Assembly: GCA_964568395.1 (NCBI GenBank)
Contig: CAZMPN010000003.1
Span: 1-64,000 of the forward strand
DNA length: 64,000 nucleotides
Source of the DNA: UBA6016 sp964568395
GTDB taxonomy: Bacteria > Campylobacterota > Campylobacteria > Campylobacterales > UBA6016
Direction: 5' to 3'
In this document: piece after piece, positions 1 to 8,582 of the stretch
How the letters are laid out: every line of letters begins with the position of its first letter
Position numbering within the stretch: the stretch's first letter is position 1
The notes under the pieces: model-generated
The model's input: only the letters and a program-made list of their open reading frames with translations
Databases searched by the model: none
Told to the model about the DNA's origin: nothing
Program-made: the position numbers and the translations under genes

Positions 1-1959
1 ATACATAGGCATTTTGCGCTAGGGCAAGAAAAAGACAAGGCGAAACTGCTAATAAACGCCACAAACGAAGTCGGAAACCCTACGTTTATAGCTACTATCG
101 CGGTCGTAATGGCGTTTATTCCGATGGCGTTCGTTACCGGTATGATGGGGCCTTATATGGGGCCTATTCCGTTTAACGTCCCGGTGGCGATGTTCTCTTC
201 GCTTATTATCGCTTTTGCATTCTCTCCGTGGCTTGCGTATAGATTTTTGAAGCCGCATCACGGCGAGCACGAGTTCTCGTTCGAAAATACCAAGACCTAT
301 AGGTTTTACGACAGATACGTCCGTCCAATGCTGCAAGAGCGCAGAAAGAGATATATGTTTATCTTCTCGGTGATAGGTCTGTTTGTCCTGTCGCTAACGC
401 TGCCCGTTTTTGGACTTGTCAAAGCAAAGATGCTGCCCGCCAGCAACGTAAATACTTTCAATATAACCGTTGATCTGCCGACGTCGGCTTCTATCGTGGA
501 GACCCAAAAGGCGGTCGAGTGCATAGAGAGCGTGCTTAAAAAAGAAAAAGACATAAAGGATTTCGAAGGTTTTCTGGGGACTACCGGAATTCCGGATTTT
601 AACGGGCTTCTTCGTGGAACGGCGATAAAGAGCGGAGAGAATATAGCCGAAATCAGGGTAAACCTAAGGGATAAAGGAAGCAGGGAGCTTCAATCCAGCG
701 AATTCGTGAGTATGCTTAGACCTAAAATACAGGCATGCCAGAGCCTTGGCGCCGCAAACATCAAGCTGGTTGAAGATCCTCCGGGGCCGCCTGTACTCGC
801 TACGCTTGCCTTTGAGATATACGGCTCGGATAGGCACTCGAGAGAGGTGTTGGCCGAGAAGATTCAAGGGATATTCAAAAATACGGAGGGCGTAGTAGAT
901 ACCGATATACTCGGTGATAAGCCGATGATGAAATACGTCCTAAAACCAGATTTCCAAAAAGCGGCGGCTCTTGGCGTCAGCGTAGAGGATATAGCGGCGG
1001 CCTTGATGGTTGGCGGGGAGGGCGTAAAACCGGCGGTCGTATTGGAGAAAAACGAAAAAGACCCCGTCGACATCTTTGTGCGTCTAGACAAGGCCCAAAA
1101 AGCGGATATAGATAGCCTCCTTGCGCTGAAAGTGCCGTCAAGGACGAGCGGCGAGCTTGTTAGCATAAAAGAGCTGGTAACCGCAGAGCTTACGTCAAAA
1201 GACAAAGCGGTAACCTCCAAAGATCTCAGAGAGGTAACGATAGTTACCGGCGAAATGGATAAAAGAGGCTCCGTGTACGCGCAGTTTGAGATTAGAAATA
1301 AGCTTTTTGAAATGCCGGGCTTTAAGGCGGAGTGGGACCACAGTCCTAGATTTAACGTAGATCTGACCGAAATAGCCACAGGGAAAAAATACCATATCGT
1401 AATGGACGGCGAATGGAAAGTTACGTTCGATACGTTCAGGGATCTTGGAAGCGCGTTTGGCGTGGCGGTTCTTATGATTTATCTATTGATGGTCGCCTAC
1501 TATAAGAGCTTCAGGGTGCCCGGCATCGTAACCAGCGCCATTCCGCTTACGCTTATCGGCATTATGTTCGGCCATGCCGTTATGAACGTGGTCATTCCTA
1601 CCTATTTTACGGCTACGAGCATGATAGGCTTTATAGCTCTGGCGGGTATCGTCGTGCGAAATGCGATCATGCTAATAGACTTTACGGATGAGCTTATCAG
1701 GAGCGGCAAAACATTAGAAAATGCGATAATAGAAGCGGCCGCGATAAGATTCCGCCCGATACTTCTGACGGCTCTGGCCATTGCCCTGGCGTCGTTTGTT
1801 ATCGTGCTGGACCCTGTATGGAACGGTTTGGCCGTTTCATTAATTTTTGGGGTAATGATTGCTACAATTCTGACATTGGTGGTTACGCCGCTTATGTACT
1901 GGAAACATCTAAAAAATAATCCTAGGAGAATTGATGACATACTCAATGAGCGACCTTAA
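1..1959 (+). CDS. RND-family efflux permease, C-terminal part (5' end outside window)
   Basis: The reading frame is open from base 1, so the gene begins upstream; about 652 residues are visible. They contain membrane segments of the first transmembrane half (for example VVMAFIPMAFVTGMMG), a large periplasmic loop of roughly 330 residues (about 140-470), then the last transmembrane bundle. That bundle carries the IVVRNAIMLIDF segment typical of AcrB-like proton-driven exporters. By family, it sits in the inner membrane and works with a periplasmic adaptor and an outer-membrane channel; both must lie upstream or elsewhere. The substrate cannot be read from the sequence. The 3' end overlaps efp by 26 bases. 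Confidence 0.9.
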   Translation: MHRHFALGQEKDKAKLLINATNEVGNPTFIATIAVVMAFIPMAFVTGMMGPYMGPIPFNVPVAMFSSLIIAFAFSPWLAYRFLKPHHGEHEFSFENTKTYRFYDRYVRPMLQERRKRYMFIFSVIGLFVLSLTLPVFGLVKAKMLPASNVNTFNITVDLPTSASIVETQKAVECIESVLKKEKDIKDFEGFLGTTGIPDFNGLLRGTAIKSGENIAEIRVNLRDKGSRELQSSEFVSMLRPKIQACQSLGAANIKLVEDPPGPPVLATLAFEIYGSDRHSREVLAEKIQGIFKNTEGVVDTDILGDKPMMKYVLKPDFQKAAALGVSVEDIAAALMVGGEGVKPAVVLEKNEKDPVDIFVRLDKAQKADIDSLLALKVPSRTSGELVSIKELVTAELTSKDKAVTSKDLREVTIVTGEMDKRGSVYAQFEIRNKLFEMPGFKAEWDHSPRFNVDLTEIATGKKYHIVMDGEWKVTFDTFRDLGSAFGVAVLMIYLLMVAYYKSFRVPGIVTSAIPLTLIGIMFGHAVMNVVIPTYFTATSMIGFIALAGIVVRNAIMLIDFTDELIRSGKTLENAIIEAAAIRFRPILLTALAIALASFVIVLDPVWNGLAVSLIFGVMIATILTLVVTPLMYWKHLKNNPRRIDDILNERP

Positions 1960-2497
1960 AAAAGGGCTAAGAATAGAACTCGAAGGTATTCCTTACAGAG
2001 TTGTAGAGTATCAACACGTAAAGCCTGGCAAGGGCGCCGCGTTCGTTAGAGCAAAAATAAAATCGCTGATAGACGGAAGGGTTCTTGAAAAGACTTTTCA
2101 CGCCGGCGACAAGGCGGATGAGCCGAATCTAGAGCAAAGAGTGATGAACTTCTCTTATGCGGATGACGATTATATGCATTTTATAGAGCAAGAAAGCTAT
2201 GAAATGTATCCTCTTACGCACGACCAAGTCGGCGAAGCGAAAGATTATATTATCGAAAGCACAGAAGTCGAGGTGCTCTTCCATAACGGCAAGCCTATTA
2301 CGGTAGAGGTTCCGGCGATAGTCGAGCTGGTAGTGGTGGAAACCCCTCCGAACTTCAAAGGCGACACTACGAGCGGCAGCAGAAAACCGGCCAGACTAGA
2401 AACAGGCCTAACCGTGCAAGTTCCTTACCATGTTCTAGAAGGCGACAAAGTAAGGGTAGATACAAAAACCGGCGAATACCTGGATAAAGTAAAATAA
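1934..2497 (+). CDS. efp: Translation elongation factor P
   Basis: This 187-residue protein is the normal length for EF-P, which relieves ribosome stalling at polyproline stretches. The N-terminal KOW-like domain has the loop KPGKGAAF, whose central lysine lies where EF-P is post-translationally modified in many bacteria. The two OB-like domains follow, with FHAGDKADEPNLE and the conserved end TGEYLDKV. A TTG at 1931 is in frame. I chose the ATG at 1934 because AGGAGA at 1924-1929 is then suitably spaced and the protein starts MTYSMSDLKKG, matching relatives. The gene starts inside the end of the efflux gene, so the two may be translationally coupled. Confidence 0.97.
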   Translation: MTYSMSDLKKGLRIELEGIPYRVVEYQHVKPGKGAAFVRAKIKSLIDGRVLEKTFHAGDKADEPNLEQRVMNFSYADDDYMHFIEQESYEMYPLTHDQVGEAKDYIIESTEVEVLFHNGKPITVEVPAIVELVVVETPPNFKGDTTSGSRKPARLETGLTVQVPYHVLEGDKVRVDTKTGEYLDKVK

Positions 2498-2506
2498 TTC
2501 TTCTTT

Positions 2507-2525
2507 GGCCCGCCCCGTGCGGGTC
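2507..2525 (+). terminator. Possible terminator hairpin after efp
   Basis: GGCCCGC and GCGGGTC can form a 7-bp stem (one G-U pair) with a 5-base loop, 10 bases after the efp stop codon. No T-run follows, so intrinsic termination is uncertain; it may only protect the transcript end. Confidence 0.3.
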
Positions 2526-2576
2526 ATCCTCAAAACAGCAAATCCGATAATCTTGATTTTTTAAAACGGCAGAACG

Positions 2577-2621
2577 AAAAAAGGGCTACGCCGTAGCGAA
2601 CAGTCGCTCACAGCGTAACCC
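2577..2621 (-). terminator. Rho-independent terminator of the diguanylate cyclase gene
   Basis: Read on the minus strand, GGGTTACGC pairs with GCGTAGCCC, with one mismatch. A second stem (AGCGA/TCGCT) lies inside it, and a T-run follows directly. It lies about 40 bases past the stop codon of the leftward GGDEF gene. Confidence 0.75.
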
Positions 2622-2658
2622 GAGGTTTGGCACCGGGAAAATTATACTACGTTGAAGC

Positions 2659-4941
2659 TTAAGACGATACGACTCTATTTCTGCCGCTCTCTTTCGCATG
2701 ATATAGGGCGTCATCCGCTCTTTTTATCAGGCTCTTTTCATCATCCCCGGCTACATAGGTAGATACGCCGAAGCTTCCGGTCTTGTGTCCGACGAATGAA
2801 AAGTCAAACTTGGCGATCTTGTTGCGGAGTTTTTCCGCAAGCTCCATAGCCTCTTGCAGATTTGTGTTCGGAGCTATAATGATGAACTCCTCACCGCCCC
2901 ATCTACCGACTATATCGCTATCCCTGACATTCTCTTTCAATATAAGCGCCAACTCTTTTAGCACGTCGTCTCCGGCTTGATGTCCGTATGTATCGTTGAC
3001 GCTTTTGAATTTATCCAAGTCAAGCATGATTACCGAAAAAGGCGCCAAATATCGACTTGCTCTTTTTAGCTCCGCATCTAGCAGCTCGTCTATTTTCAAT
3101 CTGTTAAATAGTTGCGTCAGCCTATCGGTAACGGATAGCGACTCCACTCTTTTTTTATCGGTAATATCCTGTCTTACGGCCATAAAACCTATCGTTTTGC
3201 CGTCTTCGTCTTTTTGTGGGGATATTACGGAATGCACCCAGTATTCGCTGCCGTTCTTTGCGGTATTTTTTATATCGCCCTCCCATATCTTGTCGTTCAA
3301 TATTGTCGTCCAAAGCTCTTTGTACAGCTCTTTTGGCATATCCTTGTTTCGTATTATGTTGTGGTTTTTGCCGATTAGCTCCTCTTTGCTATAGCCGGAT
3401 ATTTTACTAAACGCTTCCGATACGCTTAAAATATTGCCTTGAGTATCCGTCGTAGAGGTTATTACGTAGTCATTGACCATTTTAACGTACCTATCTAGCT
3501 CCATTTTTGCTTTTCTGGAATTTGTTATGTCTAGAAGTGTGGCGACCACGGAAACTACCGACTCAAAGTCGTCCGAGAATATCGGCTCCGAATTGACAAG
3601 AAGCCATGTGGTTCCAGAGCCTTCTTTTTTAAGACCCATTACAACGTCTCTTTGTGACTCCCCGGTTTTTAGGGCGACAATAAAAGGCAGCTCTCCAACT
3701 TTAAGCTCCGAGCCATCCCCGTTTATTATCTTATATATGCTCAGATTGCCTATGGGGCCTATTATTTCGCTTTTTGACATATGGAATATATCCTGTGCGG
3801 CCAAGTTGCAGTCGGATATTTCGCCGTTTTTGTCGATTATCAATATGCCTTCCGTCATAGCTTGGAAGATGGAGTGTATTTCGGATTCCGATCTTGTAAG
3901 TTCCGCGGTCATTCTCTGTGCAAGTTTGGTGGCCTTTGTTTCTATGCGGAGCGTAACGGCAAATAGCAAGGATACGAGAAGCGAAAGCATACTTCCGCCG
4001 ACGAATATATATAGCGGCATCTGTATGCTTGCGGTATTTCTAAATTCGCTGCTGGCGGTAAACGCCAAGCTCCAAATCCTGCCGAGCATTTCTATTTCGG
4101 ATTCATGTCGCATAACAACTTCGTCTTTGCCGCTATCCATGCTATACAAAAGAGACTCTTCTGTTTTTTTGTCGCCGTCATACAATTTAAAGCGCACTTT
4201 TATAAATCTGGCGCCAAGCACCCCGTCCATAAGTTTATCGACAAAGAACGGAGCATACACAAAACCTTTGAGAGCCGAAATCCTCTCTTCTTTCGTCTTT
4301 AGGCTAACCCCTTGTTTGTAAACAGGAAAAAACATTATAAATCCGCTTCTGGATTCGTTTTCTTCGCTTTGAATCAATCTTATCTTTGGAGTCAATGTCG
4401 CTCTTGACGTGTAGGCCGCCTGCGTCATAGTTTCGCGTCTGCTTTCTTCGGAATACATGTCGAATCCGAACGCTTTTTTATTTCTATCGTCAAACGGTTC
4501 TATGAAGACTATAGGCGTATATAGGCTCCTAATACCGTCCGGTCTTATCCGGTAATCAGGAAAGCCTTCTTGCTTAACTCTATTTTCGTGGTTTCGCCTC
4601 TCTTTTTGAAGAACCGCCTCCGCATATCCAAGACCCTGGATGCCTTTGAAATTTCTCTCCAATTCAAGTTTACCGACAAACTTTGCCCACGTTTGCCGAT
4701 CCACGTTCGGCGAAGCGTCAAAAAAAGCGGCTGCGCCCTGCAGGAGCTGCTCATACTTTGCCATTCTGGTTTGTATCAACACGTTAATCTGTTTGCAGGC
4801 AAGCTCAAAGCGGTGACGTTCTTTTTCCTGTTCTTGCCGGTAAATAATAGAGGCTATAAAAAAAGAGAGAAGTAATCCGATTGCAAACAAGAGATATGGG
4901 GATAGTTTTAGAAATCTATCGAATGCTGTTTTTGTTTCCAT
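2659..4941 (-). CDS. Membrane-bound diguanylate cyclase, CHASE-PAS-PAS-GGDEF
   Basis: The 760-residue protein likely makes cyclic di-GMP from two GTP in response to an external signal. There is a transmembrane segment near residues 15-32 and a periplasmic CHASE-type sensor (about 70-260; note the KGIQGLGYAE and SLYTPIVFIEPF segments). A second membrane segment lies near 305-327. Two PAS domains follow (about 355-470 and 480-600; GYSKEELIGKNHNIIRN is typical), then a GGDEF domain. The active-site motif is GGEEF near residue 682. The inhibitory I-site RDSD lies five residues before it, so product inhibition is expected. No EAL or HD-GYP domain is present. The gene is monocistronic with its own terminator. 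The signal is unknown. Confidence 0.93.
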   Translation of the reverse strand: METKTAFDRFLKLSPYLLFAIGLLLSFFIASIIYRQEQEKERHRFELACKQINVLIQTRMAKYEQLLQGAAAFFDASPNVDRQTWAKFVGKLELERNFKGIQGLGYAEAVLQKERRNHENRVKQEGFPDYRIRPDGIRSLYTPIVFIEPFDDRNKKAFGFDMYSEESRRETMTQAAYTSRATLTPKIRLIQSEENESRSGFIMFFPVYKQGVSLKTKEERISALKGFVYAPFFVDKLMDGVLGARFIKVRFKLYDGDKKTEESLLYSMDSGKDEVVMRHESEIEMLGRIWSLAFTASSEFRNTASIQMPLYIFVGGSMLSLLVSLLFAVTLRIETKATKLAQRMTAELTRSESEIHSIFQAMTEGILIIDKNGEISDCNLAAQDIFHMSKSEIIGPIGNLSIYKIINGDGSELKVGELPFIVALKTGESQRDVVMGLKKEGSGTTWLLVNSEPIFSDDFESVVSVVATLLDITNSRKAKMELDRYVKMVNDYVITSTTDTQGNILSVSEAFSKISGYSKEELIGKNHNIIRNKDMPKELYKELWTTILNDKIWEGDIKNTAKNGSEYWVHSVISPQKDEDGKTIGFMAVRQDITDKKRVESLSVTDRLTQLFNRLKIDELLDAELKRASRYLAPFSVIMLDLDKFKSVNDTYGHQAGDDVLKELALILKENVRDSDIVGRWGGEEFIIIAPNTNLQEAMELAEKLRNKIAKFDFSFVGHKTGSFGVSTYVAGDDEKSLIKRADDALYHAKESGRNRVVSS

Positions 4942-5035
4942 CTTAAAAACCGACTCTGATTTTTTAATTTAAAATAACGATATATTTAGAGTATATGTTA
5001 AAATTTATTCAAAACTCCAAAAAAAGGATAGCTAA

Positions 5036-5587
5036 ATGGCAAAAAAAGTAGTTATGCCTCTGGCAAACGGTTTTGAGGAAATAGAGGCCGTCGCTCTTGC
5101 CGACACGATGAGAAGGGGCGGGATAGAGGTGACGATAGCGGGCGTGGACGCAGACATACTAAAAGGCGCCAACGGCATCAGGATAGTTAGCGACTGCACC
5201 ATAGACTCCATAAACTCTTCTGAGTTCGATATGATAGTCCTTCCAGGCGGATACGGCGGCACTATGACATTGGCGGAAAACAGGACTGTTCAGACGCTCA
5301 TAAAAGAGTTTGACGCAAAAGGAAAAACCGTGGGAGCCATATGCGCCGCGCCGCTTGCGCTTGAAAAAGCCGGAGTGCTGAAGGACGAGTATACGTGCTA
5401 TCCGGGTGTTTCGGAGTCAATCAAGAGTTCCAGATTTGTCGAAAAAAGCGTCGTAGAAAGCGGTAACGTCATAACCTCAAGGGGGCCGGGTACCGCCATA
5501 TGTTTTGGCATATACATCATAGAAAAACTGGTCGATAGGCCGACCGCCGAAGCGGTCAAGGGTGGAATGCTGGCAGGCTACTGCTAA
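5036..5587 (+). CDS. DJ-1/PfpI family protein
   Basis: This 183-residue single-domain protein has the DJ-1/ThiJ/PfpI fold. The nucleophile-elbow cysteine is in GAICAAPLAL near residue 103. The glutamate that pairs with it is in NGFEEIEA near residue 15. A conserved segment, VLPGGYGGT, and TSRGPGTAI near the C-terminus are present. Closest relatives by motif are the YajL/DJ-1 subgroup, linked to oxidative stress and reported glyoxalase or chaperone activity. The exact reaction is not settled for the family. AAAGGA precedes the ATG. The stop codon is two bases from the 3' end of the leftward chemoreceptor gene, so the two genes converge. Confidence 0.9.
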   Translation: MAKKVVMPLANGFEEIEAVALADTMRRGGIEVTIAGVDADILKGANGIRIVSDCTIDSINSSEFDMIVLPGGYGGTMTLAENRTVQTLIKEFDAKGKTVGAICAAPLALEKAGVLKDEYTCYPGVSESIKSSRFVEKSVVESGNVITSRGPGTAICFGIYIIEKLVDRPTAEAVKGGMLAGYC

Positions 5588-5589
5588 GG

Positions 5590-7692
5590 CTATTGGCTGG
5601 TCTTAAACGACGAAACCGTCTTGCTGAGGCTGCCCAGATGGTGCGTGACGCTGTGCGAGACGGTTTTCACCTCTTTGTTGATAGCGTCCATCTCTTTTAG
5701 TTCCTCCAGGATCAGGCTGGCATAACTTAGATTGGTCTTGGAGCGCTCGGATATTGAGTATATATCCGTTTTTACGGAATTGACCATATTGGCCTGATTC
5801 TCCAATACACTGTTTATCGTATTTACGGACTCCAGTGAAATCTCTATACTGTTATCTACCGTATCGTTTACTTTTTCGATGCTGCTTAGCGTATCGGATA
5901 CGTTTTGGTTTATGTTGCCGACCACGCTTTCTATCTGTACGGTAGCTTTCGCCGTCATCTCCGCAAGTTTTCTGACCTCTTCGGCTACGACGGCAAATCC
6001 TCTGCCTGATTCTCCGGCGCGGCTCGCCTCTACGGCCGCATTCAGCGACAATAGGTTTGTTTTATCGGTAATATCCTTGATTGTATCTATCATGGCGGTT
6101 ATGTTTCTTATGTTGTTTTCGAGCATATTGATGTTGCCAGTCGTATCGCCGACTATCGTTTTTATGTCGCTGATAGACTCTTTTACGCCGCCTATGCTCG
6201 AGACTATCATTTTTTGCGTATTTGCTATCTCTTCCGTTACCTCGTTTACTTTTTGCACCGATTCGCCGACCGAGTTGTTTTGTTCGTTTATAAGCCCGAC
6301 CGTCTTTATGACGCTTCCTTCCACATCCTTGAGCTTCTGGCTGGCTTTCGTGATATTGGTCGTTAGCGTCTGGTTTAGATTTAAAAGTCCGATAATGGAT
6401 TTTTTCGTCTTCGAAATTACGCTATCGAAAGTGTCTACGACGCTATTTATCCATATCGCGCTTTTTAGGTTTTCGTCTTTTTTAAATAGCGATAGATTGG
6501 CTCTTTTCGTTATATCGCCGTCACCCTCTACAAGCTCTCGCAGAAACTCTCTTAAATATCCGTTTTTATCGAAAAAGCCGTCTATGCTAAACTTAATCAG
6601 CGGGTATATGAGCGATATAGACAATATCGTAACTATCGCCGCATTTACATACTTACCGAACGGCAGATACTCCGCGGCAAAAAAGGCCGCAGGCGTAAAA
6701 ATAGCGATAAAGACGACTATCCTGGATAAGATTGTCGCCCTAAACTGAGCCATATCGTACACCTCGGCAAGGTCGCCTTCGCACATCATCCCCCATCTGT
6801 CAAGCGAGTGCGGCATGCAAAAAGTTATGCCTTTGCCTATTACCGGGATCCCTCTGTAGTCTGGGTATCCGGGATATTCGCAAAATAGGTTTGACCCGTT
6901 TTTGGCGGTGTTGGCTACGCCCGGGTGAAGCTCTTTTGTAGCAGGATCGGTGAAGACTATTTCAAACTCCGTGTGCTCTTTTACGCTGATGGTTCCGTAC
7001 TCCGTATGTACGCCGCTTTTGAGGTTTTCGCCGAAACTGAACGTATCGTCTTCGAATCTGGAGCGTGAGAGCGCCGTACCTGTTTTGATGTTTTTGTCGA
7101 AATACGGCTCGACCATAAATAGGTAGTTATCCCCGGACTCTTTGAATATGTGCCCGGCCTCCCTTTGGATGAGATCCCCCATGGTGTCGTTCGAAACCCT
7201 GGCGGCCAGCACCATGTCTTCGTCGCCTATTTTTACGTATTTGCAAAAAAGAAGCGTTACCTTGTCGTGAAACTGCGACGATTTTGGCCTGAAATTCAAG
7301 GTGTCCCTGTCTATATAGGGGCCAAAAAGCAGCTGTGTTTTCGAGACAAGGGCATAGTCGAACGCTTCGCAAAGTTTTGTGGCGTCATATTCGTATCGTT
7401 TATTTCTTGCATTTTTGGACGAGCTGTACCTGAGCATCTTATGCGAATCTATAAGCATATACTCCAGGATATACTCGCTCAACCTCTCTTGTTCGCCTAG
7501 CGCATCGTCGTATTTTGAGCAGTTTTCGAGTATGAAGGCGGTATTTTCCACCTCCCTCCATACTTCGTTAGCCCACTCGATAAGTATTCTTTTTCTTGTA
7601 TTTGCGAGTCCTTCGAAAGCCTCTTCCACCTTTCGCAAAATATTTTTGTTTTTAAACCATTTTAAATATAACTCCAATGCCCCAAAAAACAT
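5590..7692 (-). CDS. Methyl-accepting chemotaxis protein with a large N-terminal domain before its membrane hairpin
   Basis: This is a chemoreceptor of about 700 residues. The signalling hairpin is clear: LNAAVEASRAGESGRGFAVV near residues 550-570, with long flanking coiled coils. The layout is unusual. There is no N-terminal signal or membrane anchor. Some 310 residues of soluble sensory sequence come first, and two closely spaced membrane segments lie only at about 316-366. The sensory region should therefore be cytoplasmic. It contains repeated Cys/Trp/Gly motifs such as GITFCMPHSLDRWGMM. I see no clear HAMP. An in-frame ATG lies at 7725, but the ATG at 7692 is preceded by AAAGGAG on the minus strand and is chosen. 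The ligand is unknown. Confidence 0.9.
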   Translation of the reverse strand: MFFGALELYLKWFKNKNILRKVEEAFEGLANTRKRILIEWANEVWREVENTAFILENCSKYDDALGEQERLSEYILEYMLIDSHKMLRYSSSKNARNKRYEYDATKLCEAFDYALVSKTQLLFGPYIDRDTLNFRPKSSQFHDKVTLLFCKYVKIGDEDMVLAARVSNDTMGDLIQREAGHIFKESGDNYLFMVEPYFDKNIKTGTALSRSRFEDDTFSFGENLKSGVHTEYGTISVKEHTEFEIVFTDPATKELHPGVANTAKNGSNLFCEYPGYPDYRGIPVIGKGITFCMPHSLDRWGMMCEGDLAEVYDMAQFRATILSRIVVFIAIFTPAAFFAAEYLPFGKYVNAAIVTILSISLIYPLIKFSIDGFFDKNGYLREFLRELVEGDGDITKRANLSLFKKDENLKSAIWINSVVDTFDSVISKTKKSIIGLLNLNQTLTTNITKASQKLKDVEGSVIKTVGLINEQNNSVGESVQKVNEVTEEIANTQKMIVSSIGGVKESISDIKTIVGDTTGNINMLENNIRNITAMIDTIKDITDKTNLLSLNAAVEASRAGESGRGFAVVAEEVRKLAEMTAKATVQIESVVGNINQNVSDTLSSIEKVNDTVDNSIEISLESVNTINSVLENQANMVNSVKTDIYSISERSKTNLSYASLILEELKEMDAINKEVKTVSHSVTHHLGSLSKTVSSFKTSQ

Positions 7693-7864
7693 ACGACTCC
7701 TTTCAAAAAAGTCGGAATTATACATACAATTTTGAAAGTATTTTGATTATTTTTTACTCAGTCCGTGGTTTTTAGGTTTACAAAAATGTAGTTTTTTAGT
7801 GAGGGCAGGGGACGATAGCCCCCGTTTCGATAGCGATTGAAGTAATATTCTTGATAACGTAAAA

Positions 7865-8392
7865 TTATTTTATGGTTATTTTCAAAATTTTCTGCTCAAC
7901 TCTAGGCTTATCGTTAAAACCGGTCGGAGTAAGTTCTATTTTTTTGACCACGTCCACGCCTTTGACGACCGTGCCGAAAATCGTATGGTAGCCGTTTAGC
8001 CAAGGCGTAGGCGCCACCGTAATAAAAAATTGGCTGCCGTTTGTGTTTGGACCCCTGTTGGCCATCGCTAGCATAAGAGGCTTATCGAACGTCAGCTTTG
8101 GCGTTATCTCGTCAGCAAAAGGCCTACCCCATATAGAATTACCTCCCGCGCCGGTACCCGTAGGATCTCCTCCTTGTATCATAAAGCCTTTTATGACTCT
8201 GTGAAAAATAATCCCGTTGTAATACCCTTTTTTGGATAATGCGACAAAGTTCTCGCAAGCCTTCGGCGCAACGTCCGGCCGCAACTCTACCTCTATATTG
8301 CCGGAGGTTGTCTCTATTACGGCGGTTTGGCCGGCAAACGCCGACGTTATTAGCGTTGCCGCGAGAGCAAGCGAGGCTATTATTTTTCTCAT
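7865..8392 (-). CDS. ppiA: Periplasmic cyclophilin-type peptidyl-prolyl cis-trans isomerase
   Basis: The 175-residue protein starts with a signal peptide (MRKIIASLALAATLITSAFA) and continues with a single cyclophilin domain. Catalytic and binding motifs are intact: FHRVIKGFMIQGGDP with the active-site arginine, GSQFFI, and PWLNGYHTIFG. It should catalyse proline cis-trans isomerisation during folding of exported proteins. GAAGGAAC lies just before the ATG on the minus strand. The region downstream (7726-7864) holds only a short GC hairpin and AT-rich sequence. Confidence 0.95.
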   Translation of the reverse strand: MRKIIASLALAATLITSAFAGQTAVIETTSGNIEVELRPDVAPKACENFVALSKKGYYNGIIFHRVIKGFMIQGGDPTGTGAGGNSIWGRPFADEITPKLTFDKPLMLAMANRGPNTNGSQFFITVAPTPWLNGYHTIFGTVVKGVDVVKKIELTPTGFNDKPRVEQKILKITIK

Positions 8393-8582
8393 TTTTGTTC
8401 CTTCGTTTTGTTTGTTTTATTCTACACAACCAATACTCAAAGCCTCCGGCGTTGGCTATGCCTTGCTATGTTAATGCTATGTTATATCGATATAATTCCA
8501 GCTTTCGTTTTATAAAAAAACATTATAAAGCGACTATTTTCGATACTTAAATGTCACTAAAATGAATTTCGAGGTTTTTTGA

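Noticed and set aside
2577..2658. Possible small structured RNA or tRNA-like element
   Set aside because: The folded sequence is explained by a minus-strand terminator stem followed by a T-run. No cloverleaf or CCA end is present.
3473..4321. 282-residue plus-strand open frame inside the diguanylate cyclase gene
   Set aside because: Antisense to conserved PAS and CHASE regions, serine-rich, and without recognisable motifs.
5879..6748. 289-residue plus-strand open frame inside the chemoreceptor gene
   Set aside because: It lies wholly antisense to a clear methyl-accepting signalling domain. Its Ser/Phe/Val-rich product is typical of a shadow of coiled-coil coding sequence.
7808..7822. GGGG/CCCC hairpin between the chemoreceptor and cyclophilin genes as a terminator
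   Set aside because: The stem is only four to five pairs with a seven-base loop, and no T-run follows on either strand, so I did not list it as a feature.
8495..8560. Sigma-28-like promoter (TAAAG ... CGAT) before the single-Cache chemoreceptor
   Set aside because: The two boxes are only 10 bases apart, too close for sigma-28, so the match is probably chance in AT-rich DNA.
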